Positions 56,342 to 64,000 of a stretch of 64,000 bases of DNA are shown here, piece by piece. The notes below the pieces were generated by a model. It had not been told where the DNA came from, searched no databases, and saw only the letters and a list, made by a program, of their open reading frames with translations. Position 1 is the stretch's first letter, and the number at the start of each line of letters is the position of its first letter. The DNA is taken from assembly GCF_000143415.4 (NCBI RefSeq), contig NW_003314279.1, positions 1,416,457 to 1,480,456 of the forward strand, read 5' to 3'. The position numbers and the translations under genes were made by a program. The stretch comes from Selaginella moellendorffii (Eukaryota > Streptophyta > Lycopodiopsida > Selaginellales > Selaginellaceae).

Positions 56342-57723
56342 ATGATGCATTGCCACCTCTCGCTAGCGCCGCCTTGGCAGGATTGGAATGGCCGCGCGCT
56401 TGGGCGATCCGGCGCTGCTGGATTCCAATTGTTTGGGGTGGAGAGGAGGAAGAAGAATCGATTTGCAGGGAGGATCCAGGCGGTCGTGAAGCGCAGTCCA
56501 AAGCGGCTCAAGTATGACACGCCTGGACCTGGCGCTGGCAAGGTTTGTTTGCTCCATTTTGCCGTGGCAAATCCCATCCCATTCTTTCTCTTCTCCAGTC
56601 CAAAGAGATTTTCCACCTGGAGATAGATCAGTTTGGATCCAATCTCTGGAAGCTCGACCAGGTCGTCTCGCTGCTACAAGATGGTGGCGTTGGAGTCGTT
56701 CCTACAGACACCATGTACGTATCTCTATCTTTCTTCCATGAACTCTAAGAACTTGTCTCTCGATTTTCCAGATACGCGATCGTTTGTGACTTGCACAACC
56801 GGGCTGCTATCGAACGCCTCTACAGGTTTGTGAGGTCTCGTTCTTGCAAGGGATTAGTTCTCACTGGAAGCTTGCAGGATCAAGGACATGGATGCAAAGA
56901 AGGTAAGATAGCTTTAACTTTCTCGTGTAAAAGAAGAAGATGAAAGGAGTTTTTCTTCTTGATCTTGCGCAGCCATTGAGCATTCTCTGCCGATCGTTCC
57001 AAGACATCGACAAGTATACCACGGGCTTCCCTACAAGTTTCTTCCGCGTTGCTCGCCAGTGTCTCCCTGGCCCGGTACGTAAAACTTTCATGCTTTTCCA
57101 TGGTTTCCTCTTTCCAACGTTGAGGGTGTTCGTCACAGTACACTTTCATCCTCCCCGCCAGCAAAGACATGCCAAAACAGTGCACAAGATTCGGTGGAAG
57201 CGTCGCAGCGAGCTACGCCCCTCGAAAGAGCGTCGGTGTTCGCATCCCAGACGATTCGGTGTGGAGAGAAATGGCTGGCCAGCTTGAGCACCCTCTACTT
57301 TGCACAAGGTGCTCCATTTCATCTCCTCGAAGTTTATAGCTTGCTTGTGAGTTTACAGCGTTAGGAGACCCGCCGACGATGAATGGATGCTGGATCCAGC
57401 GATCATCGCTGACACTTACGGAGTTTCTTCCGGAAGAGAGGTTTGTTTGATTTTCATTTGCTTCTCGTGCAGCTCTCGATGGATCCATGCAGAGTGTCGA
57501 CTTCATTGTGGACGGTGGAACTCGAGTCGCGAATCCCTCCACCGTGGTGGACATGACAGGAACCATGCCTGTAGTTCTTCGAAGAGGAAAGGTTTGCGAA
57601 GTTCTCTTTTTTGAAGTTCATATGAGTGTCGCTAAAACTTTCTTCTTTGATATATTATAGGGAGTCCTGGAAGACTGGATGGTCGGAGATACAGACAGCG
57701 AGATTGTGAATCCATACTCGTAG
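56342..57723 (+). CDS. YrdC/Sua5-domain protein (threonylcarbamoyl-AMP synthase-like)
   Basis: Family members make threonylcarbamoyl-AMP for the t6A base of ANN-decoding tRNAs. 303 residues from nine exons: 56342-56542, 56599-56714, 56772-56825, 56878-56902, 56973-57074, 57139-57308, 57359-57440, 57493-57591 and 57661-57723. Motifs: QDGGVGVVPTDTIYAIVCDL (the PTDT-Y nucleotide fold start), KKPLSILCRS (KxR/PLS), GPYTFILPASK, and VGVRIPD, then VDFIVDGGTRVANPSTVVDM (substrate pocket STVVD). The exon 7-8 acceptor at 57493 was chosen because it keeps phase and gives a 52-nt intron; an upstream AG would make a 32-nt intron and a stop. The first 60 residues are basic and hydrophobic-poor in acidic residues, compatible with organelle import. 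The SUA5 C-terminal domain is absent, as in bacterial YrdC. Confidence 0.93.
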
Positions 57724-57798
57724 CATATAACTTTCTGATGATCCTCACGGCTGTGAGGTGTCAAACGAATAATTGGAGCCTCCGGAGACAAGGAATCG
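57724..57798. other. 75-bp spacer between convergent stops
   Basis: The YrdC gene (plus) and the CPP gene (minus) end 75 bp apart, so their 3' untranslated regions must overlap and could form antisense pairs. Confidence 0.6.
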
Positions 57799-59756
57799 TT
57801 AGAGCTGCGAGCCGCTAGACACCGCTGGTTGCTTGGAACTAGACGCAGGAACTGGTTGTGGAAGAGTTTGGCCATCCATCGGACTGGCTGTTGCTACTGG
57901 TGACATTCCTCGAGCTCGCGACGCCGCCAGCATCTCCGTTCTCGCCATCTCCGCGGAGAAGAGCGAGGCTGGGAGAGCTCAAACAGATAAGACGAGCAAT
58001 AACTGAAAAGCTTCGTACCTCGCTTCCTTCCAACCGCGATGATCTTCTTCAGGCAATCACGGAAGTCCATGAGAATCAGTCGCTCCTGCTCGGCACACAA
58101 GCGCATGCTGCTCTGTTCTGGGCTTTGCTCCTTGCACGACGAGCCAAGGTCCTGCTCGTCGCACATAAGAGCTTGCGTTCCCGGCGAGAGCTCGCGCTGG
58201 TTCCTAGCCATTGCGGAGGTTGCTTCGGAGTCTCTCGCGGACTCCTCTTGGTCTTTCTCTTCCACATCTCGTTGTCGAGCCTGCTCTCCTTGTTGCGACT
58301 TCGTGGATTCTATCACCGGAAATATAAATAACGTTTATACGAGAGTGTGAAAGTGAAAGCAATGCTCACCAAGAAACGTTTTGGCTGTCTCGGCAGAGAC
58401 AATCACGAGCAACTTGCAAAGCTCCTCCACCACCTCAGGTTGCACAACTCCCGTTAAGAGTGATCTGGAATGTAAAGTATGTAAGAGAGAAGATCACGTA
58501 GCTTCTAAGATAATAGGAACTCACCCGCGAATCGACCTTACTGCAGGAGAAGTTTGCAGTCCTGGGCCTCCCAAGGTGGTGCTGAGCAGGCTGTTAGCTG
58601 CTCTTAAAGCGTTCACTTGCGCCTGAAAGACCAGAGCTCTTCAACCAGCACTTCTCTCTTAGAAAAAAACAAACAGAGAAACACACGACACAGCGTACCT
58701 GCGTCGCTCGAGACGGCTGTTCTTTCAGCGAGTGGCCTATAAATACAAGATCTTGTGTTCTTCTTTTCTTGGCAGCTGTTGGAGACGACGGCGGGCAGCT
58801 CAACAATCCAGTTGACGCAGAGGCAGCGCTGCCGCTGCTCGCTGGCGGGGAGAGAAGATCATGAGGCAGTATTCTCCGCTCATCACTGCCATCGAAGTTC
58901 CTACAATCCACACATCTGCAGTTCTCCGAGCAGAGTATGTTGGCCTGAAAGCACTCGCAGTACTTCTTTAAACAGCCGGATTTCTTGCACTGGCAACCTT
59001 TGTTGTGCCTGGCTACGGTCGCTTGAGGCTCTCGTACAAGTTCCTGGATCAAAGAGAAAACACAGATTAAAAAGTCCGAGACTGAAACGCTTTCTTACCT
59101 GGACTCCAGGACTGCTGCCAATCTTCGGTCGAAAAGCATTGGGATTCCGCTCTAGAGCTAGCTCCACAGCTTCCTGCCTTACTTTCTCATTCTCGGAATT
59201 GTTCCAGCAATTCAAGCAGTTGCATCCATCGCAATAAACACCAGAAGCAAAGCATTCACAGTACCTGTTTGATCTCAAAAGCTTCTCTTAGTAAGAAAAA
59301 ACATGCAAAGCTAGCTTACTTACAGCTTTAAACAGCGAGAGTTCTTGCAATTGCACTGCTTGGATTTCTTTGCAAAAGTTTCTCCTTTTTGTGGCTTTCT
59401 GTACGAAGAAATTGAGAACCAAAGGAAGGAAAGGAGAAGATCTTACATGGAAGCCGTAAAATCGAGCTGCCTGACGAGTTTTCTCCCGCTTAGCTGCGCC
59501 TGCGAAGGTCCGGAAGCTTCAATTCTGGAAAAAACCAAAAGGAAGTTACAGGAACCACAAACGAAGAAAAGAACAAGAAAAAAAATCGCCGGTTACTTTT
59601 GAAACAATGGCTGTTCTTGAGTCGTTTGCCAGATCGATTGACCCAATCCTGTAAACAGCGCTCCAAGGAGTGATTTGCTAGAAAGAGGCAGAGCTTACCT
59701 TGCTGGGGGTTGTGCTCCTCAGGCTTGTCGCCCGGAGGCTGCTGGAAGGCATCCAT
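57799..59756 (-). CDS. CPP/TSO1-like CXC-domain transcription factor
   Basis: A 475-residue nuclear protein from ten exons on the minus strand: 59756-59699, 59648-59597, 59524-59447, 59398-59324, 59264-59099, 59043-58699, 58622-58525, 58464-58370, 58309-58019 and 57968-57799, all in phase. The two Cys-rich CXC repeats (about [18 protein letters not shown] to CNCLNC, and [18 protein letters not shown] to CRCVDC) flank the conserved linker ending NPNAFRPKI, the DNA-binding module of Tesmin/TSO1/LIN54 proteins that recognise TTYGAA cell-cycle sites. The N-terminal [10 protein letters not shown] is a conserved pre-CXC motif. A Ser/Gln-rich tail follows. These factors control meristem and reproductive cell division, and in the DREAM complex. 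No earlier ATG exon was found, but a further leader exon cannot be excluded. Confidence 0.95.
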
Positions 59757-60174
59757 AGCGTTTGCTCCAGAAACCTAGGTCAGACACACACAAGGCAAGG
59801 GGAAATTTGGCATGGAAGGAGGAATGCGAGGGGCCGATTCGCACGATTACCTCAAGATCAGTGCCTCTCACGCCGGGAGCTCCCCTCCATGCCAAAGATC
59901 CAGATTGGGGCAAACAACAAGGGCGCCAAAACGCTAGAACAAGGGCGGGAAGATTAAGCCGCAAAACAAACCAGGGGCGAATATTCGCCCACTAACACAC
60001 GTCCATGTCTGTGCGCATTTGCCCGGACTGGGCATTTTGGGAATCTTAAGAAATCTTCGCAATGAATGAGCGATGGTTTCTCCAATTAAGCGACCAACTT
60101 GCTGTGATCAATCCAATTAACAATGTTGTGAGGCATCCCGGCTAAAGCAAAGATCTTCCATACAATCAACGCGA

Positions 60175-60335
60175 GTGGAATGGAAGAATTTTATTCTTTG
60201 CTTCGATCGTCTAATGGAAGAACTTTTCTTTCTTTGCTTCGATCGTCTAGAGTGGAATGGAAGAACTCTTCTTTTTTACTTCGATCATCTTGAAGAACTT
60301 TTCCTACTTTGCTTCGATCGTCTAGAAGAAATCTT
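60175..60335. repeat. Four-copy tandem repeat upstream of the LRR gene
   Basis: Units of about 35-45 bp with GGAAGAA(C)TTTT...TTTGCTTCGATCGTCTA occur at about 60180, 60214, 60258 and 60292. The third copy is mutated (TACTTCGATCATCTT). Confidence 0.8.
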
Positions 60336-60730
60336 ATTTCCGCTTGCTCGATTCGTTTCGATCTTCGGGTTTTGGAAAATCTCGGAACTTTTGGTACGTA
60401 TCTCTCAGATGAGATCCACTCGAGCAGGGATTATTTTAATTGTCCACAGTGACCGAGAGTGGAAGTGGCAGCAGCTATACGCCTAGAGATTGGCATCTCT
60501 CCCTCCATCCGTATAGACGATGATGATAGCTTGCCAGCCAAGAACCTGCGCTGCTGCCATTTATCCTGGAACGAAAGCAAAAGCGAAAGCTTAGTTTTTC
60601 CAGATAAGCAAAGCAAAGCATCGCACAGAAGCGCGCAGGGGATAGTGTAGCACTGAAGATGAAGGCGATGGCGAGAGAAAGGAGAGAGAGACGAAGAGAG
60701 CGATAGCTAAGAAGCCAGGGAAAGGGAGAA

Positions 60731-60738
60731 TATATAAG
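60731..60738 (+). promoter_or_regulatory. TATA box of the LRR gene
   Basis: TATATAAG stands 55-62 bp before the ATG at 60793, so transcription should start about 25-35 bp downstream, leaving a leader of about 25-30 nt. Confidence 0.6.
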
Positions 60739-60792
60739 AGAGTGTGACTTACATCGCTCGTAGAGGTAAGGCTGGTTCCTCCCTCCATCGCC

Positions 60793-62079
60793 ATGCTCCT
60801 CCAAGTTCTCTTCTTCGCTTGCTTCCTTCTCTCCGGCGATGCTCTCCCGATCGCCAGTAGCGCCAGGGCCACCTCCACTGCTGCTGTGGATATCGAGGCC
60901 TTGAAGGAGCTCAAGGCCGCCATCGATCCTGCCACCATCGCCCCGAGCTCCTGCCTCGCGTCCTGGGATTTCTCGCACGACCCCTGTGCGTCCATCTCCA
61001 CCAGCTTCTTCGTCTGTGGCTTCCGCTGCAGCAATGGAGCTCACCCAATGCGCATCACGGAGATCACCCTCGACAACGTCGGCTACGCTGGGAGCTTGTC
61101 TCCATATCTTGGCAACTTATCCTCGTTGCAGGTCCTCGACGTCTCTGGCAATGCATTCCACGGCTCCATCCCGGAGTCGCTCAGCAATCTCCGGTCCCTG
61201 CTCAAGCTGGAGCTCTCCCAAAACTCCATCTCCGGATGGATCCCGCAGTCTCTTGGAAGGCTCGATAAACTCGAGTACTTGTCACTGGCTAGCAACGCCA
61301 TCGAAGGACTGCTGCCTGCTTCGCTAAACCGGTTGCACAGTCTGGAGAGGCTCGCGGTTTCCAACAACAGGCTGAGCGGTCCCATACCGCTCATGACTGC
61401 GATGTCCAGTCTCCTGTACTTCGACGGGAGTACCAACCGGTTCTCTGGCTGGGCGCAGTCGGAGCTACCTCTCTCCTTGATGGTGATCTCGCTTCGAAAC
61501 AACCAGCTCCAAGGCAGACTCCCAGGGTCTCTCACCAAGTTGGAGCAGCTCGAAGTCCTGGACCTCAGTCACAACGATCTCAGGGGCCCTGTTCCAGCTT
61601 CACTCTTCACCTTGCCTTCTCTCCAGCAGCTCAACCTCGCGTACAATCAGTTCGTATCCGTGCTCGCGACGCCGGGCTTGGCAGAATGGGAACAGGTAGC
61701 GGACAGCAGCCAGCTGATCGAGATCGACCTGAGCTTCAACAAGTTCCAGGGACGTCTTCCAGTTTTCTTTGTCCAGATGAAGCGGCTCACGGCTCTGTCC
61801 CTCGGGCATAACCAGTTCAGCGGGCTCATTCCCATAGAGTACGCGCTCAAAGCTGTCCGGATGCTCATCGGTGCGGAACCACTGATGCGTCTCTACTTGG
61901 AATCCAACTTCCTCGCCGGGGAGCTCCCTTCACCATTTCTCAGCATCGTGCCAGGGGAGGTTTCCGGTAGCTTTGTGGGGAACTGCCTTCAAAGGTGTCC
62001 CGCGGAGCTATTCTTCTGCCAAGGTGGACAGCAAAGGTCTCCTGCTGAATGCAGCAAATTCTTCGAATCAGCACCGTGA
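60793..62079 (+). CDS. Secreted leucine-rich repeat protein
   Basis: 428 residues, one exon. An N-terminal signal peptide (MLLQVLFFACFLLSGDALP) is followed by an LRRNT-type cap (ALKELKAAIDPA...CLASWDFSHDPC, paired cysteines CGFRC). About ten plant LRR units follow (LxxLxxLxLSxNxxSGxIPxSL), for example SLQVLDVSGNAFHGSIPES and LEVLDLSHNDLRGPVPASL. A C-terminal cysteine cap (CLQRCPAELFFCQ...C) closes the solenoid. No transmembrane helix or kinase follows, and the C-terminus is not clearly a GPI site. It is therefore an apoplastic or surface-associated LRR protein akin to the small family of LRR-only proteins in plants. The ligand is unknown. Confidence 0.88.
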   Translation: MLLQVLFFACFLLSGDALPIASSARATSTAAVDIEALKELKAAIDPATIAPSSCLASWDFSHDPCASISTSFFVCGFRCSNGAHPMRITEITLDNVGYAGSLSPYLGNLSSLQVLDVSGNAFHGSIPESLSNLRSLLKLELSQNSISGWIPQSLGRLDKLEYLSLASNAIEGLLPASLNRLHSLERLAVSNNRLSGPIPLMTAMSSLLYFDGSTNRFSGWAQSELPLSLMVISLRNNQLQGRLPGSLTKLEQLEVLDLSHNDLRGPVPASLFTLPSLQQLNLAYNQFVSVLATPGLAEWEQVADSSQLIEIDLSFNKFQGRLPVFFVQMKRLTALSLGHNQFSGLIPIEYALKAVRMLIGAEPLMRLYLESNFLAGELPSPFLSIVPGEVSGSFVGNCLQRCPAELFFCQGGQQRSPAECSKFFESAP

Positions 62080-62556
62080 TCAACTGAAATGAACAAGAAG
62101 CTCCTACTTACTTGTAGTTTATTCACATCAATATCCATTTTGTAGAGTCGTTTTCAGCGCAGAAGCCTGCCATAATTCATACACCAGACGGCATGCAGAC
62201 CGATGCCATGCCAGAGTCAAGGAATACCAGCTGTCGGTAATAGAGAGCATTCATAAACCAAAACCAAAAACCACCTGCGTGCGAATGAATAATCCATTTA
62301 AGTTGTACAAAAAAGCTTACTTGTCTTGCCTTCAAACACCAGACAAACGACCAAGGTAGTGAGCACGACACAAGCAAAGAACCTGGCATACCTGAAAAAA
62401 ATAGCTCGAGCTTCCGTCCCCGCAAAAAACTTTGTCCTAAAACACAAGCAAACCTGTGCTAGCAATTTAAAAAATAGCACTTTTGTGCTCCAAAGAATGG
62501 ATGCAGACCTCATGGCTTATTCTGGAGAAGCACCAGTAATGAAAAAAAAAAATCTT
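62080..62556. other. Convergent 3' spacer between LRR and DUF707 genes
   Basis: 477 bp between the two stop codons. Both 3' untranslated regions must lie here. No gene is supported. Confidence 0.5.
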
Positions 62557-64000
62557 CTAACCTACTTCCCGCAAGCGAACCTGTTCGCCATCCCCAAAAT
62601 AAGTTCTATGCTTGTAAGGATCCCGCCAGCACTCGTCTTCTTTGACAGCATTCCGCCACCGTTGGGAAAAAATATTGAGCTCGGCGAAGGAACGCTTGCG
62701 AACCTGTCCAAAACCGTTCTGCATCATCACTTTTAAAATGGAACCAGGAACTCACCTCTGATCTTGCATCGGTTCCAGACCCCAGGCTTGCCTGCAATGT
62801 ATATTTGATGTTAAAGAACTTGCGAAATACACAGGACGATTCTCATAGAATAGCACATTTGACTTGCTTACCTTACTCTTTGCTGGACCGCCTAAAGAAG
62901 GAATGCCTCTGTGAACAATGTACTCGCTGTCGATTACTCCAACGCTCTTGGACCGGTCTCCCTGCCGTAAACGTAGCTGTGAAGCATTGTAAGGAGGGAC
63001 AGAAGTATACCTTTACACAATAACCAAGCTTGAAGTCCATTCCCCATCCGTGAACCAAGTCGTTCTGAAAAGACGTAGGTTAAGAACCTGAAGCTTATAT
63101 GTATTAGAGACACACAGACCTGGATGAGGTGCCAGACACATTTCCATGCATCTCGTGTAAAAACAGGGGCCATGCCTTCGACCCAGCTGAAAGGAAAAAT
63201 TCAGGAAGAGAATGAAGAGCTTTTTGCATACCCTGTACATGGTGGATCTGTGCTGTTCTCAAAACACAATGTCCCAGTCCCTTTGGGCTTTAAACTCCTC
63301 CTACAAAAGCGAAGGAAATATTTGAGCCACCAAAGCATTATATATACGTACCTGTGTACCCTGTATCTCTTGCTGCGAATTGTTATACGATGGTGGACTT
63401 CCGACGCGTTGGGCTCTAGAGCAGGCTGTGAAATTTCTAGACGCTCGTACTTCATAATGGCCAAATATCTATAGACCAGAGAAGAGAAAACAAGAAACCA
63501 AATAAGTTAGCAGAAGACGTGACTCAGGCGCTCACCTATCAACATGAAAATTTTCGACACCGAGATCTTCGTCCCAGACAAAAATGTACTCATACGGATC
63601 AACAATATCAGGGTGTAAAAAGCGCTTAGCGAACCACCTGTAGGCAGCCCGTCAAATTGACTCTAGGGCTCTATCGATACGTACCACTTTGTTTGATTTA
63701 TTGCTACAACATGGATGGCACGACTACTCCAAGGTAACTCGTTCCACTTGTCCACGACACCGTCATAGTGAAACAGCATGATTGTGAAGTTGTGAGCGAG
63801 AAACTGCAAAGTTACACGGGGTCAGGACAACATCAGGAAAACGCAATGGATCAACAACAACCTTCTGGACAATTCGGTCCACATAACGCTTCTGCTTTAT
63901 GCCAGCCGCTACAGCGAGTAGCCCGTTGGGAACCTAAGAAAAGCTTGGCTATTGTTTGATCTCGGTCAATAACAGCACACACTACCTTCTTCCTGGAAAC
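62557..64000 (-). CDS. DUF707 family protein (partial, 5' end outside window)
   Basis: The C-terminal 295 residues are present in eleven exons on the minus strand: >64000-63986 (partial), 63933-63862, 63803-63685, 63637-63536, 63468-63352, 63300-63232, 63186-63120, 63064-63011, 62961-62872, 62791-62756 and 62703-62557. Motifs of DUF707: FLAHNFTIMLFHYDGVVDKW, HVVAINQTKWWFAKRFLHP, YEYIFVWDEDLGVENFHVDR, WVEGMAPVFTRDAWKCVWHL, NDLVHGWGMDFKLGYC and VGVIDSEYIVHRGIPSLGG. The VWDEDLG acidic motif resembles a glycosyltransferase DxD. Family members are membrane-anchored, probably Golgi, plant proteins sometimes labelled lysine-ketoglutarate-reductase trans-splicing-related; their reaction is not established. 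The upstream signal anchor would be beyond 64000. Confidence 0.93.

Larger units (their letters stand above)
59757..60792. other. Intergenic region between divergent CPP and LRR genes
   Basis: About 1 kb between start codons. It holds the tandem repeat at 60175-60335 and a TATA box near 60731. Short frames here are shadows. Confidence 0.6.

Overview
The window is nuclear DNA of a land plant, most likely a spikemoss of the Selaginella type. This is inferred from compact genes whose introns are mostly 50-60 nt (I reconstructed about 50 from GT-AG and phase consistency), several intronless plant PPR genes including one with a DYW domain, plant-only families (bHLH IVb, CPP/TSO1, DUF707, SMG7-like, bulb-lectin receptor kinase), and GC-rich gene islands set in very AT-rich repeat-filled DNA. 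I could not search a database, so the genus is an inference.

Layout. 1-6.4 kb: AT-rich DNA with a broken LRR receptor-kinase fragment (-), a small AT-hook protein with a Dof-like zinc motif (+), and a 1.07 kb inverted-repeat element. 6.4-14.8 kb: a lectin-type receptor kinase (+), a bHLH121/URI-like transcription factor (-), cytosolic phosphoglycerate kinase (-), and a PPR gene (+) head-to-head with it. 14.8-20.7 kb: AT-rich spacer, an AT-rich bulb-lectin gene (-), an SMG7-like gene (-), and scraps of a DYW PPR gene. 20.7-35.7 kb: a repeat block with a long perfect-loop hairpin, an internally deleted Ty3/gypsy element (22.9-25.6 kb), and a 10 kb LTR element (25654-35693, ATTTA target duplication) that carries a hAT transposon (29087-31997, TTTCTAGG duplication) inside it. 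35.7-40.2 kb: a (TA)n run, an unrecognised degraded coding block, a PPR pseudogene, an orphan exon pair and a broken second copy of the SMG7-like gene. 40.3-46.1 kb: a ten-exon, 1753-residue HECT ubiquitin ligase (+). 46.1-49.8 kb: AT-rich repeats. 49.8-64 kb: a dense gene island: DYW PPR (-), RZ-1 type RNA-binding protein (+), acylphosphatase (-), PPR (-), YrdC/Sua5 protein (+), CPP/CXC transcription factor (-), secreted LRR protein (+), and a DUF707 protein (-) cut by the right edge.

Gene logic. There are no operons. The striking organisation is that all three intact PPR genes start head-to-head with a housekeeping gene, with only 66-205 bp between the start codons. The SMG7-like region and the DYW PPR gene have both seeded partial copies elsewhere in the window. 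The receptor kinase and the soluble lectin appear to share one ectodomain architecture.
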